Source: Bradyrhizobium sp. ISRA464
GTDB taxonomy: Bacteria; Pseudomonadota; Alphaproteobacteria; Rhizobiales; Xanthobacteraceae
DNA: 64,000 nucleotides
Direction of reading: 5' to 3'
NCBI RefSeq assembly: GCF_029910095.1
Contig: NZ_CP094526.1
Location: 5,146,001-5,210,000 of the forward strand
The position numbers and the translations under genes were made by a program. The notes under the pieces are model-generated. The model saw only the letters and a list, made by a program, of their open reading frames with translations. It ran no database searches and was not told the DNA's origin. Each line of letters starts with the position of its first letter. The first letter of the stretch is position 1. Shown here in pieces: positions 37,098 to 46,188 of this stretch.

Positions 37098-37143
37098 CCC
37101 GCGCTTCGGACAACGAGCGATTCGCTCGCTGTCCGAGCGCGGG
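37098..37143 (+). terminator. Strong hairpin after the Tau-type binding-protein gene
   Basis: CCCGCGCTTCGGACA at 37098-37112, continuing as CGAGCGA, pairs with the complement ending GTCCGAGCGCGGG at 37143, with a stem of about 20 bp containing one or two mismatches and a very short loop. It begins 12 bp after the stop codon. There is no clear T-run, so termination may be factor-assisted. Confidence 0.6.
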
Positions 37144-37226
37144 AACGCCGCGGTTGACCCGATCAACAAACATCGCCAATAATCGACGGGATCACATCGC
37201 CAACGTGGAAGAGACGGCGGTTTCTA

Positions 37227-37910
37227 TTGGAGTCCAGCGGCCGCCAGCGCAACGCGTCAAAGGGCAACGCGCCTTCCAGGCCGCGTGCGCCAAAGCCCAA
37301 TGCGGCAAAGCAGGCCGCGAGTCTCCCCACCAAGTCTGAAAAATCCCGCAACCTGATTCTGCAGTCAGCGGCCAGGCTGTTTCACGAACAGGGATTCTCG
37401 GCGACGACCCTGCGCCAGATCGCGGCCGCCGCCCGGATAGAGGCCGGCAGCATCTATTACTATTTCGATTCCAAGGAAGCCATTCTGGACGAGGTGCTCG
37501 ATCGCGGCCTGCGTCACGTCTTCGAGTCGGTGAAAGCCGCCGTGAACGGAGCCGGTCAGGCGTCGCACCGCAGGCGTATCGAGCTGGCGATCGAAGCCCA
37601 TCTTGTTGCGCTTTTGGAATCCAGCGACTTCACGTCCGCCAATATCCGCATCTACGGCCAGTTGCCGGAGCATCTGAAGAAACCGCATCGGCCGTTGCGG
37701 CGTGCCTACGCGCGATACTGGGACAAGCTTTTTCTCGATGCACGCAAGGCCGGCGAGATCCGCGCCGATATCGAGATCGTCCCGCTCCGCATCTTCGTGA
37801 TCGGCGCGCTGAACTGGACCGTCGAGTGGTTCAGACTGGACAGCAAGGACGATGTCCTCAAGCTTGCGCGGCGAACCCAGCTGATGGTGTTCGACGGCAT
37901 CAAGAAGTAG
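37227..37910 (+). CDS. TetR-family transcriptional regulator
   Basis: A TetR-family repressor of up to 227 residues. The helix-turn-helix is in TTLRQIAAAARIEAGSIYYY (about residues 60-79), preceded by the usual ARLFHEQGFSA helix; the C-terminal domain is the ligand-sensing part. No ATG is available before the DNA-binding domain, so I use the TTG at 37227; the first 35 or so residues are low-complexity and the true start may be later. It lies beside the acyl-CoA gene cluster and is the best candidate to bind the three TTCTAACA-type palindromes there, with an acyl-CoA as likely ligand. Confidence 0.85.
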   Translation: MESSGRQRNASKGNAPSRPRAPKPNAAKQAASLPTKSEKSRNLILQSAARLFHEQGFSATTLRQIAAAARIEAGSIYYYFDSKEAILDEVLDRGLRHVFESVKAAVNGAGQASHRRRIELAIEAHLVALLESSDFTSANIRIYGQLPEHLKKPHRPLRRAYARYWDKLFLDARKAGEIRADIEIVPLRIFVIGALNWTVEWFRLDSKDDVLKLARRTQLMVFDGIKK

Positions 37911-37963
37911 CGGCCTGCGTCCGAAGCGACACCGCACAGCGCCGTCGCAGCTCGAGTCGTGCC

Positions 37964-38749
37964 CTAGAGCCCCTGCCAGTTCGGCTTCCTCTTCTCGGCG
38001 AAGGCCCGCGGCCCCTCGATCGCATCCTGGCTGGCGTAAACCTCGACATGCAGGCGATCGCCTTCGATCGCGCCGCGTTCGTAGCCGAGATCCATCGCCG
38101 CGAGCACGGTTGCCTTGGCAGCCTTCACCGACAGCGGCGCGCCCTCGGCGATGGCACGCGCCAATTGCAAGGCGCGGGCGCGCACGGCATCCGGCGTCGG
38201 TTCCAGGTAGTTGAGGAAGCCACATGCGGCCAGGCGCTCGATCGGCATAGTCTCGCCGGTCAGCACCAGTTCCATCATCAATGGTTGCGGCAGCATCCAG
38301 AGCATGGGCACGGACCACGGCGTCCCCCGCCCCATCTTGACCTCAGTGATCCCGGCCCGGCTGCCGCTCAAGCCGACCCGAAGGTCGGATTTGAGCGCAA
38401 GCATCATGCCGCCCGCCATCAATGACCCCGTCATGGCCGCGATGATCGGCTTCGTCACTTTTCGCATCGCGGTCTGCATGGGGTCCCGCATCAGCGTCAG
38501 GATATCGACGCCGTCTCGCGCCCTGATCTCAGCCGCCTGCTTCAGGTCGAGGCCGGCGCAGAACACGCCGCAATCTGCGGAGGTCAAGATGATGGCGCGC
38601 ACCGCGGCATCGGCCTCCGCCCTTGCCCAAGCCTCGGTCAGGCCGTTCATCGCTTCGACGGATAGCGCGTTCTTGCGCTCCGGCCGATCGATCGTCACGG
38701 TCGCGATGCCTTCGCTGATCTCGTAGCGCACGGGTTCCTGGTCGGACAT
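37964..38749 (-). CDS. Enoyl-CoA hydratase/isomerase family protein 1
   Basis: A 261-residue crotonase-family protein. The N-terminal IATVTIDRPERKNALS, the oxyanion-hole segment VFCAGLDLKQA and the SLMAGGMMLALKSDLRVG segment are typical. The second catalytic position, often Glu, falls around EVKMGRGTPWSVPM. It should hydrate or otherwise process an enoyl-CoA. It diverges from the acyl-CoA synthetase at 38824 across a region holding one copy of the conserved palindrome, so it is probably under the TetR regulator. Confidence 0.87.
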   Translation of the reverse strand: MSDQEPVRYEISEGIATVTIDRPERKNALSVEAMNGLTEAWARAEADAAVRAIILTSADCGVFCAGLDLKQAAEIRARDGVDILTLMRDPMQTAMRKVTKPIIAAMTGSLMAGGMMLALKSDLRVGLSGSRAGITEVKMGRGTPWSVPMLWMLPQPLMMELVLTGETMPIERLAACGFLNYLEPTPDAVRARALQLARAIAEGAPLSVKAAKATVLAAMDLGYERGAIEGDRLHVEVYASQDAIEGPRAFAEKRKPNWQGL

Positions 38750-38765
38750 TGTTCGCTTCCGTATT

Positions 38766-38783
38766 TTCTAACATCTGTTAGAA
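38766..38783. promoter_or_regulatory. TetR-type operator, copy 1
   Basis: TTCTAACATCTGTTAGAA has perfect 8-bp arms around a 2-bp centre. It lies between the divergent enoyl-CoA hydratase 1 and acyl-CoA synthetase 1 genes. The same arms occur at 41645-41662 and 44917-44934. Confidence 0.75.
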
Positions 38784-38823
38784 TACATCGACGCCGGCCA
38801 AACACAACAGACACGTTGTCGAC

Positions 38824-40776
38824 ATGCCATATCTCTGGACGCCACCGCCGGAACTGGTGGAACGAAGTAATCTCACCGCCTTCCTGCGCGCGACCGGCCA
38901 ACCGGACTACGACACATTGGCCGCCAAGGCGGATGCAGACCCCGCGTGGCTGATGGCGGAAGTGTTCCGGTTCTGCGACGTCCGCTTCTACAAACAATAC
39001 GACCAGATGCTTGACCTGTCGCGCAGCCAGCCCTGGGCGCGCTGGTGCGTCGGCGGCACCACCAACATCGTCCTCAACTGCCTCGACAAACATCGTGGCA
39101 CGCCGGTCTGGGATCAGACATTCCTGCTGTGGGAAGGCGAAGACAGCAACGAGCAGCGAAGCCTCACCTACGCAGCATTCGCGGCCGAGGTCGACCGGCT
39201 GGCCAGCTCACTGCGCAAGCTCGGCCTCGGCCGGGGCGACGTGGTGGCGATCTACATGCCGAACCTGCCCGAGACCTTCGTCGCGTTCTTCGCCATTCTC
39301 AAGATCGGCGCGATCGTCATGCCGCTGTTCTCGGGCTTCGGTCCAAGCCCGATCCAGGCGCGCCTGAACCATGGCGAAGCCAAGGCGGTGATCACCGCGA
39401 GCGGAACCCGGCGCAGGGGCATCGCCGCTCCGCTCAAATCGGTGCTTGATGATGCGCTGCAAAGCGTTCCCAGCGTCCGCCACGTGATTGTGGTTGAACG
39501 TCAGGGGCTGAGTATCGAAACACTGATGCACCCGGGCCGCGATCTCTGGTGGCACGACATTGTGCCTGCGGGCGATGGCGATATCGCAACCGTCGAGATG
39601 CAGGCCGAGGATCCCGCGATCCTGCTCTACACCTCGGGCACCACAGGCGAGCCGAAGGGCTGCGTGTGGACCCATATCGGCTTCATCGGCACGATGGTGA
39701 CGCGCGACATCATCATCTGCGGAGACTTCAAGGCATCCGACCGCTTCTTCTTCCTCAGCGACATGGGGTGGATGGTCGGCGCGATGTGCGCCTCTATTCC
39801 GAGCTTCGCCGGCGGCAGCCTGCTGATCGCGGAGGGGACGCCCGACTATCCCGACACCGGACGCTTCTGGCGCCTGATCGCCGATCACCGGGTGACCTAT
39901 CTCGGCGTATCGCCCACGATCGTGCGCAGCCTGATGCGCTACGGCGACGAGGTCGACAGATTCGACCTCTCCAGCCTGCGGATCACGGCCTCGGGCGGCG
40001 AGGCCTGGACGGAAACGCCCTGGACCTGGTTCTTCGAACACGTCTGCAAGAAGGCCATTCCCATCATCAATATCTCCGGCGGCACCGAAATCGGCGGCTG
40101 CATCTTCACCGGCACGACCAACCATCCGATGAATCCGTGTTCGTTCTCGCGGCCCGCGCTCGGCATGGGGGCCGACATCGTCGACATCTCCGGAAGGCGC
40201 GTGGCCGATGGCGAAGTCGGCGAGCTGGTGCTCCGTCACTCCTCGATCGGCCTGACCAAGGGTCTGTGGAAGGCCGACGCGCGTTACATCGAAAGCTATT
40301 GGAGCGCGCTTCCGGGCCTTTGGGTGCACGGCGATTTCGCCATGCGCGGGCATGACGGCCTCTACTACATCCTCGGCCGGTCCGACGACACCATCAAGAT
40401 TTCCGGCAAACGCACCGGCCCTGCGGAGCTCGAAGGCATCCTGATCGGGACCGGCAAGCTCGCGGAGGCCGCGGTGTTCGGCATTCCGCATCCGGTCAAG
40501 GGCTCGGCCATCGTCTGCGCCTGCGTGCCGATGCCTACAATTGGCAGCACAAATGGATTGGCCGAAGAGCTGTCGGCCGCGCTGGTGCGCGGCATGGGGG
40601 CATCCTACCGCCCCGAGAAGATCATCCTAGTCGACGATTTGCCGCGCACCCGCAACATGAAGATCATGCGCCGGGTGCTGCGCGCCATGTTCGAGAACAA
40701 GGACCCCGGCGACCTGTCGGCGCTCGCCAATCCCGAGGCGATCACGCATATCCGCGAGCGGCTGGCGGCCGGCTGA
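38824..40776 (+). CDS. AMP-forming acyl-CoA synthetase 1 (acetyl/acetoacetyl-CoA synthetase-like)
   Basis: A 650-residue AMP-binding enzyme, of the length and layout of acetyl-/acetoacetyl-CoA synthetases. The ATP motif LLYTSGTTGEPKG, the NISGGTEIGGCIF segment and the hinge/C-terminal YILGRSDDTIKISGKRTGPAE are clear, and the C-terminal lysine is in TRNMKIMRR. It activates a carboxylic acid to its CoA thioester in two steps through an acyl-adenylate. Divergent from hydratase 1 and probably TetR-controlled. The acid is unknown; a short or branched acid fits the class. Confidence 0.88.
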   Translation: MPYLWTPPPELVERSNLTAFLRATGQPDYDTLAAKADADPAWLMAEVFRFCDVRFYKQYDQMLDLSRSQPWARWCVGGTTNIVLNCLDKHRGTPVWDQTFLLWEGEDSNEQRSLTYAAFAAEVDRLASSLRKLGLGRGDVVAIYMPNLPETFVAFFAILKIGAIVMPLFSGFGPSPIQARLNHGEAKAVITASGTRRRGIAAPLKSVLDDALQSVPSVRHVIVVERQGLSIETLMHPGRDLWWHDIVPAGDGDIATVEMQAEDPAILLYTSGTTGEPKGCVWTHIGFIGTMVTRDIIICGDFKASDRFFFLSDMGWMVGAMCASIPSFAGGSLLIAEGTPDYPDTGRFWRLIADHRVTYLGVSPTIVRSLMRYGDEVDRFDLSSLRITASGGEAWTETPWTWFFEHVCKKAIPIINISGGTEIGGCIFTGTTNHPMNPCSFSRPALGMGADIVDISGRRVADGEVGELVLRHSSIGLTKGLWKADARYIESYWSALPGLWVHGDFAMRGHDGLYYILGRSDDTIKISGKRTGPAELEGILIGTGKLAEAAVFGIPHPVKGSAIVCACVPMPTIGSTNGLAEELSAALVRGMGASYRPEKIILVDDLPRTRNMKIMRRVLRAMFENKDPGDLSALANPEAITHIRERLAAG

Positions 40777-40779
40777 TCG

Positions 40780-41589
40780 TCAGATCGGGCAGTCCGGCGG
40801 GAACGACGGCTTGCGCTTCTCGAGATGCGAGGCCAGCCCCTCTCGCGCTTCGGCACCGCTGAAGCCGAGGATTTCGAGCGCGGTCGAGGTGTCGAACAGC
40901 GGACCGTTGACGCGCAGCCAGTTGTTGAGCGCGTATTTGGTCCAGCGGATCGCGCTCTGCGCGCCGCTCGCCAGATCCTGTGCGGTCTCGAGCGCAATCT
41001 TCTGCAGCTCGGCGTCCTCGACGCACAGCGATACCAGCCCGATGCGCTCGGCCTCCTCGCCCGACAGCGGCTTGCAGGTCAGCAGGTAATATTTGGCCTT
41101 GGCGAGGCCGCACAGCAGCGGCCAGATGATGCAGGCGACGTCGCCGGCCGCCACGCCTAGCCGGGTGTGACCATCGACGATCCGCGCCGATTTTCCGCAG
41201 ATCGACACATCGGCGAGAATGCCGACCACCAGGCCAGCGCCGACCGCGACACCGTTGATCGCCGAAATGATCGGCTTGTTGCAGTTGATGACGTTGTAGA
41301 CGAGATCCTTCGCCTCGCGCCAGGTCGCCATCCGCGCGACCGGATTGTCGAGCAGGCTCTTGATCAGCTCGAAGTCGCCGCCAGCCGAAAACGCCTTGCC
41401 CGCACCGGTGACGATGACAGCGTTGATCTCGGGATCGTCGTTGATGTCGCGCCAGATGTTGGTGAGCTGGGTGTGGGTCGCGGCGTCGACGGAATTGTAG
41501 GTCTCGGGCCGGTCGAAGGTCAGCCGCAGGATCCGTTCGGCGGGATAGTCGATCTTGAGGCGGGTGTAGGCTTTGTAACGGTTCGACAT
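40780..41589 (-). CDS. Enoyl-CoA hydratase/isomerase family protein 2
   Basis: A 269-residue crotonase-family protein with ILRLTFDRPETYNSVD, oxyanion segment AFSAGGDFELIKS and AINGVAVGAGLVVGILADVS. The ATG at 41589 has GAGGAAA at good spacing; another ATG six bases upstream is possible. It converges on acyl-CoA synthetase 1 with only 3 bp between stops and diverges from acyl-CoA synthetase 2 across the second palindrome copy. It could be the hydratase acting after the carboxylase, as 3-methylglutaconyl-CoA hydratase does in leucine-type pathways; this is inference. Confidence 0.87.
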   Translation of the reverse strand: MSNRYKAYTRLKIDYPAERILRLTFDRPETYNSVDAATHTQLTNIWRDINDDPEINAVIVTGAGKAFSAGGDFELIKSLLDNPVARMATWREAKDLVYNVINCNKPIISAINGVAVGAGLVVGILADVSICGKSARIVDGHTRLGVAAGDVACIIWPLLCGLAKAKYYLLTCKPLSGEEAERIGLVSLCVEDAELQKIALETAQDLASGAQSAIRWTKYALNNWLRVNGPLFDTSTALEILGFSGAEAREGLASHLEKRKPSFPPDCPI

Positions 41590-41644
41590 CGGCATTTCCT
41601 CGTGGTTCCCTCGCCGCGCGAGGCGCGTTCGACCTATCAATTCT

Positions 41645-41662
41645 TTCTAACAGATGTTAGAA
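41645..41662. promoter_or_regulatory. TetR-type operator, copy 2
   Basis: TTCTAACAGATGTTAGAA shares both 8-bp arms with the copies at 38766-38783 and 44917-44934 and differs only in the 2-bp centre. It lies between divergent enoyl-CoA hydratase 2 and acyl-CoA synthetase 2. Confidence 0.75.
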
Positions 41663-41743
41663 TTTAGGACCGATCGACGGGCGTCGCAAGCTCGGAGTTT
41701 GGACCAAGATTGTCGGCAAAGACAGCGCGTCCTTTGAGGAAAC

Positions 41744-43282
41744 ATGATGACCGGCCAGGATAGCCTTCCCGCGCACGCGGGCTCGATTGCAACCGTCGGC
41801 GCTCTTTTCAGTACCTGCGCCGCGCTGAACGCAGGATCGATCGCCCTCGAATACCGCGACCGTCGCATCAGCTACGGCGAACTTCTCGACCGCGTGAAGC
41901 GCGCCAGTGCCATGCTGACGGCGCAGGGGCTGCGGCGCGGCGACCGGGTCGCCCTGCTCTCCCGCAACCGCCCCGAATATTTCGAGATCGAGCTCGCCGC
42001 CGCCAATCTCGGCGTCATCACCGCATGCCTGAACTGGCGCCTGTCGCCGCGTGAGCTCGCCTACTGCGTCGAGCTGGTCTCGCCCAAATTGCTGATCGTC
42101 GAACCTGACCTGGCTGCTTCGCTGGGATCCGGCCCGGCCTGTCCACAAATCGAATTAGGCATGCAGTACGATCGCCTTCTCGCGCAGCAGGATGGCCGCG
42201 GCGTCCTCTTGACGGCGCAGCCCGAGGATGGGCTCGTCATCCTCTACACCAGCGGGACCACTGGCCTGCCCAAGGGGGCGGTGATCTCGCATCGTGCGAT
42301 GATCATGCGCGCCCTGGTATTCACGTCGGAACTCGGGATCACAACATCAGAGAGCTTCGTCGCCTGGGCTCCTCTGTTCCACATGGCCTCCACCGACCAT
42401 GGCCTCGCTACGCTGTTGCGCGGCGGAACGGTCGTGATCATCGACGGCTTCCAGATCGAGCCGCTGCTGAAGGCGATCAGCTCACATCACATCGGCTGGC
42501 TCGTGCTGATCCCGGGCATGGTGGAGGCGCTGGTCGAGGGCATGCGAGCAGAGCGGACAACCGCCAAGGGCGTGCGCGTCTGCGGCGCGATGGCTGACCT
42601 GGTGCCGCCGCATGCGATTGCGGCGGCGACCGAGCTGATCAGAGCGCCCTATCTCAACAGTTTCGGCTCGACCGAGACCGGTCTGCCCCCCGCCACGCGC
42701 GATCTGATCCCGATCGGCGTTGCGCCGACGCGGCTGTCGAAACGCCAGAACGCATTCTGCGAGGTCAAGCTGGTCGATCCCGCCGACAACGAGGTGCCGC
42801 TCGGCAGCCCCGGCGAACTTGCCATTCGCGGCGGCACGGTGTTCTCGGGCTACTGGCAGGCGGACGAGGTGAATGCACGCGACTTCCGCGGCGGCTGGTT
42901 CCACATGGGCGACGTGTTCCGGCGGAATGAGGACGGCACGCTTGATTTCGTCGACCGCGCCAAATACATGATCAAATCCGGCGGCGAGAACGTCTATCCC
43001 GCCGAGATCGAACGCGTTCTCTTGACCGACAAGCGGATCACCGAGGTTGCGGTGGTGCGGGCACGCGATCCCAAATGGGGCGAGGTGCCGGTTGCCTTCG
43101 TTGCGTGCCGGGACGACAGCCTGACGGAGGCTGAGCTCGTCGAGCTCTGCCGGCGCGACCTTGCCGGCTACAAGCGCCCCCGGCAGTTCCATTTCATTGA
43201 CTTCGCCGATTTCCCGCGTTCGACCAGCGGCAAGGTGCAACGCCACGAACTCGAGAACCGCCTCACCAAGGTCGCGCCATGA
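41744..43282 (+). CDS. AMP-forming acyl-CoA synthetase 2 (class I ligase)
   Basis: A 512-residue AMP-binding ligase, shorter than synthetase 1 and like medium/long-chain or aromatic acid CoA ligases. The ATP motif is VILYTSGTTGLPKG, the adenylate segment is YLNSFGSTETG, the hinge is DFVDRAKYMIKSGGENVYPAE, shown here by its ends DFVDRAK and YPAE, and the C-terminal Lys is in PRSTSGKVQRHE. Two ATGs stand side by side (41744, 41747); the second has better spacing from AGGA. It overlaps the thiolase-like gene by 4 bp. It may activate the entry substrate, with synthetase 1 used for a downstream acid. Confidence 0.88.
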   Translation: MMTGQDSLPAHAGSIATVGALFSTCAALNAGSIALEYRDRRISYGELLDRVKRASAMLTAQGLRRGDRVALLSRNRPEYFEIELAAANLGVITACLNWRLSPRELAYCVELVSPKLLIVEPDLAASLGSGPACPQIELGMQYDRLLAQQDGRGVLLTAQPEDGLVILYTSGTTGLPKGAVISHRAMIMRALVFTSELGITTSESFVAWAPLFHMASTDHGLATLLRGGTVVIIDGFQIEPLLKAISSHHIGWLVLIPGMVEALVEGMRAERTTAKGVRVCGAMADLVPPHAIAAATELIRAPYLNSFGSTETGLPPATRDLIPIGVAPTRLSKRQNAFCEVKLVDPADNEVPLGSPGELAIRGGTVFSGYWQADEVNARDFRGGWFHMGDVFRRNEDGTLDFVDRAKYMIKSGGENVYPAEIERVLLTDKRITEVAVVRARDPKWGEVPVAFVACRDDSLTEAELVELCRRDLAGYKRPRQFHFIDFADFPRSTSGKVQRHELENRLTKVAP

Positions 43283-44460
43283 GCCGTGACAATCTCCGCG
43301 GCAAGGTCGCCATCATCGGGATCGGGCTGTCGCCGGTCGGCAAGGTCCCGGGCCGCAGCCCGTTATGGCTCGCGGCCGATGCAGCAAGGAAGGCCGTCGC
43401 CGACGCTGGCATCGACAAGAGCCAGATCGACGGCGTGCTGTCGAGCCACGCCTTCGCCTCGCCGTTCCATCGCTTCAGCGTGGCATTCAGCGAGTATTTC
43501 GGCATCCAGCCGACCTTCTCCAATAATCTCCAGGTTTCGGGCGCGACGGCCGCCACGATGTTCAACATCGGCGCCGCCGCGATCTGCGGCGGGCTGGCGG
43601 AGGTCGTGCTCGTCGTGGCCGCGGACAGCCTGATGACCGGGCTTACGTCGGACCTTGCGCTGCGCTCGCTGACAGAAAGCCGCGACCAGCAATACGAGAT
43701 GCCGTTCGGCATTCCCGTCGCTAACACCTTCGCCATGACGGCGCACCGGCACATGAAGGAGTTCGGCACCACGCCAGAACAGCTCGCCGAGGTCGCGGTC
43801 ACGCAGCGCCGCCACGCTTCGCGCACCCCCGGCGCGCAGCAAACCGCGCCGATCACGGTCGACGACGTCCTCAACTCCGGCATGGTAACCACGCCGTATC
43901 ACAAGCTCGATTGCTCGCTGATCTCGGACGGCGGCGCCGCGTTCATCCTGACCTCGGCCGAACATGCCAAGACGCTTGGCATCAAGAGGCCTGTCTACAT
44001 CCTCGGCGGCGGCGAATGCTACACCCACGAGCACATCTTCCTGATGCCGTCGCTGACGGTGACGGGCGCCGTCGAGTCCAGCCGGCGCGCCTACGAGATG
44101 GCAGGCTACGGCCCGGACGACATGCACGTCGCCGGCGTCTACGATTGCTTCACCGGCACCGTCATCGTGATGCTGGAAGACCTCGGCTTCTGCCCGAAGG
44201 GCGAAGGTGGGCGTTTCGTTGCCGACGGCCAGATGACGTACGGCGGGAAGATCCCGTCCAACACCCATGGCGGCCTGCTCTCGTTCGCCCATTCCGGCAT
44301 CCCCGGATCGTTGTTTCACTTCCACGAGGTGGTTGCACAACTGCGCGGCGACTGCGGTCCGCGTCAGGTCACGGGCGCGAAGCTTGGCCTGGTGCACAGT
44401 CTTGGCGCCGGGTTTGCCACCAACGCCACGACCGTGCTCGGAACGGAGGATACGCTGTGA
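43279..44460 (+). CDS. Thiolase-fold protein (SCP-x/Ltp type) lacking the usual cysteines
   Basis: A 393-residue thiolase-superfamily protein of the SCP-x/Ltp group, identifiable from GVYDCFTGTVIVMLEDLGFC, YGGKIPSNTHGG and KVAIIGIG. At the place of the nucleophilic Cys it reads NLQVSGATAATMF, without Cys, and near the end VHSLGAGFATN stands where the second Cys is expected. The gene overlaps both neighbours (ATGA before, GTGA after) and the next gene encodes a DUF35 partner. This matches thiolase-like aldolases such as Ltp2 that need a DUF35 protein, so C-C cleavage of a hydroxyacyl-CoA is more likely than ordinary thiolysis. Confidence 0.85.
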   Translation: MSRDNLRGKVAIIGIGLSPVGKVPGRSPLWLAADAARKAVADAGIDKSQIDGVLSSHAFASPFHRFSVAFSEYFGIQPTFSNNLQVSGATAATMFNIGAAAICGGLAEVVLVVAADSLMTGLTSDLALRSLTESRDQQYEMPFGIPVANTFAMTAHRHMKEFGTTPEQLAEVAVTQRRHASRTPGAQQTAPITVDDVLNSGMVTTPYHKLDCSLISDGGAAFILTSAEHAKTLGIKRPVYILGGGECYTHEHIFLMPSLTVTGAVESSRRAYEMAGYGPDDMHVAGVYDCFTGTVIVMLEDLGFCPKGEGGRFVADGQMTYGGKIPSNTHGGLLSFAHSGIPGSLFHFHEVVAQLRGDCGPRQVTGAKLGLVHSLGAGFATNATTVLGTEDTL

Positions 44461-44876
44461 TCTCAGCCGAAGATGCCGCCCGCAAGCCGCTGCCGACGCC
44501 GGATGCAGATACGGTCGCCTTCTGGCGCGGCCTGCGCGACGGCAAACTGCTTCTGCAGCACTGCGTGGCCTGCGGACATGTGCAGTATTATCAGCAAGCG
44601 ACGTGCCGGGCCTGCGGGCGCGACGAGCTCGAGCACCGCCCCGCCAACGGGCGCGGCAAGGTGCACTCCTTCAGCGTTGTTCACCGCGCGCCGGGACCCG
44701 CGTTCAAGGCCGACGTCCCCTACGCCGTTCTGCTGGTCGAGCTGGAGGAAGGCCCGCGGATGATCAGCACCTATACCGGCGGACCGCCGAACGACGTCAC
44801 CTGGGACATGCCGGTCGTGCTGGCCTTCGAGAAGGTCACGGACGAGGTAACCTTGCCGCGGTTCCGCAAGGCCTGA
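44457..44876 (+). CDS. DUF35 / OB-fold zinc-ribbon protein, partner of the thiolase-like protein
   Basis: A 139-residue protein with an N-terminal rubredoxin-like zinc ribbon (C36, C39, C50, C53 in HCVACG and CRACG) and a C-terminal OB-fold of the acyl-CoA-associated DUF35 family. The start is a GTG at 44457 that overlaps the previous stop and has GGAGG eight bases before it; a longer frame in the same reading register lies inside the thiolase-like gene. Such proteins form complexes with thiolase-like partners and can supply part of the active site or acyl-CoA binding surface. Confidence 0.88.
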   Translation: MISAEDAARKPLPTPDADTVAFWRGLRDGKLLLQHCVACGHVQYYQQATCRACGRDELEHRPANGRGKVHSFSVVHRAPGPAFKADVPYAVLLVELEEGPRMISTYTGGPPNDVTWDMPVVLAFEKVTDEVTLPRFRKA

Positions 44877-44916
44877 TCGTCCGGCACTCAGCTCTCTGCT
44901 CGCCTAGTGCACCATT

Positions 44917-44934
44917 TTCTAACAAATGTTAGAA
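44917..44934. promoter_or_regulatory. TetR-type operator, copy 3
   Basis: TTCTAACAAATGTTAGAA, the third copy with identical 8-bp arms, lies in the 139-bp gap before the acyl-CoA dehydrogenase gene. It would control the dehydrogenase-carboxylase operon. Confidence 0.75.
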
Positions 44935-45015
44935 TTAGTCGTTGAACTCGGCGGCCCCGCCGCCTAAGAATGATCGTGCCGATCAGCATGTCGACGTGCC
45001 GTCTAGGGAGGACGC

Positions 45016-46179
45016 ATGGATTTCGATCTCACGCACGAGCAGCGGCAGATCCTCGAATACGGCGACACCATCGCCCAGCGATTCGATCGCAAATACTGGA
45101 TGGACTGCGCCGAGAAGCGCGTGTTTCCGGAGGCCCTGTATCGGCAGGTCGCGGCAGACGGCTTTGTCGGGACCATGGTGCCGGAAGAGTATGGCGGCGC
45201 CGGACAAGGTATGGTCGAGATGCACCTGTTCCTCGAGGGGCTCTCCAACAACGGCATCCCGCTGTTGAACCTCGTCGTCGGCGCTGCGATGAGCCTCGGC
45301 TTCATCGCCAAGTACGGCTCCGAGCCCCAAAAGAGGCGCTACCTGCCCGATGCGTGCCGGGGAAACATCCGCTTCTGCTTCGCCATCACCGAGACTGATG
45401 CGGGAACCAACACCATGCGCACTGCGACGGTCGCAAAGCGGCGCGGCAACCGCTTCGCGCTGAGCGGGCAGAAGACCTTCATCACCGACGCCGACGGTTC
45501 GGATTTCGCGCTGGTGGTGGCGCGCACCACGCCCCACACCGAGGTGCAGCGCAAGACGGAAGGCTTCACGCTCTTCATCGTCGACCTGAAGGCCAAGGGT
45601 GTCCAGAAGCAGTACATCCCCGTCAGCATCCCTGCCCCCGAGACCCAGTGGCAGCTGTTCTTCGACGAAGTCGAGCTCGGCCCGGAAGACGTCGTCGGCG
45701 AGATCGACAAGGGTTTCGGCATCCTGTTCAAGAGCCTCAATCCCGAACGTATCCTGGTCGGTTCGATCTGCTGCGGCCTCGGCCGCTATGCGCTCAACCG
45801 TGCCGTGGCTTACACACGCGAGCGCAAGGTCTTCAACAATGTGCCGATCGGCGCCTATCAGGGCCTGCAGCATCCGTTGGCGAGCGCGCGCACCGATATC
45901 GAGCTCGCCTCGCTGATGACGCTGAAGGCGGCGTGGATCTTCGATCAGGGACGCGAGGCCGGTGAGTTCGCCAACATGGCCAAGCTCGCCGCGGCCGATG
46001 CCGGCATCAAGGCCGTCGATACCGCAATCCAGTGCCACGGCGGCAACGGCTTCACCAAGGAATACGGCATCTTCGACCTCTATCCATTCGTGCGCCTGCT
46101 CAAGACCGCGCCGCTGAACCGGGAAATGATCCTCAACTATATCGGCGAGCACGTCATGGGCTTGCCGCGCAGCTACTAG
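45016..46179 (+). CDS. Acyl-CoA dehydrogenase
   Basis: A 387-residue acyl-CoA dehydrogenase using FAD to make a 2,3-enoyl-CoA. FAD and substrate segments CFAITETDAGTNT and QCHGGNGFTKEYG are clear. The C-terminal YEGT motif that carries the catalytic Glu of MCAD is replaced by LLKTAPLNREM. A Glu is present at the alternative position, E244 in SLNPERILVGS, where isovaleryl-CoA and long-chain dehydrogenases carry theirs. This favours a branched or bulky substrate. It is the first gene after operator copy 3 and is followed by both carboxylase subunits. Confidence 0.9.
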   Translation: MDFDLTHEQRQILEYGDTIAQRFDRKYWMDCAEKRVFPEALYRQVAADGFVGTMVPEEYGGAGQGMVEMHLFLEGLSNNGIPLLNLVVGAAMSLGFIAKYGSEPQKRRYLPDACRGNIRFCFAITETDAGTNTMRTATVAKRRGNRFALSGQKTFITDADGSDFALVVARTTPHTEVQRKTEGFTLFIVDLKAKGVQKQYIPVSIPAPETQWQLFFDEVELGPEDVVGEIDKGFGILFKSLNPERILVGSICCGLGRYALNRAVAYTRERKVFNNVPIGAYQGLQHPLASARTDIELASLMTLKAAWIFDQGREAGEFANMAKLAAADAGIKAVDTAIQCHGGNGFTKEYGIFDLYPFVRLLKTAPLNREMILNYIGEHVMGLPRSY

Positions 46180-46188
46180 GACTGCCCC

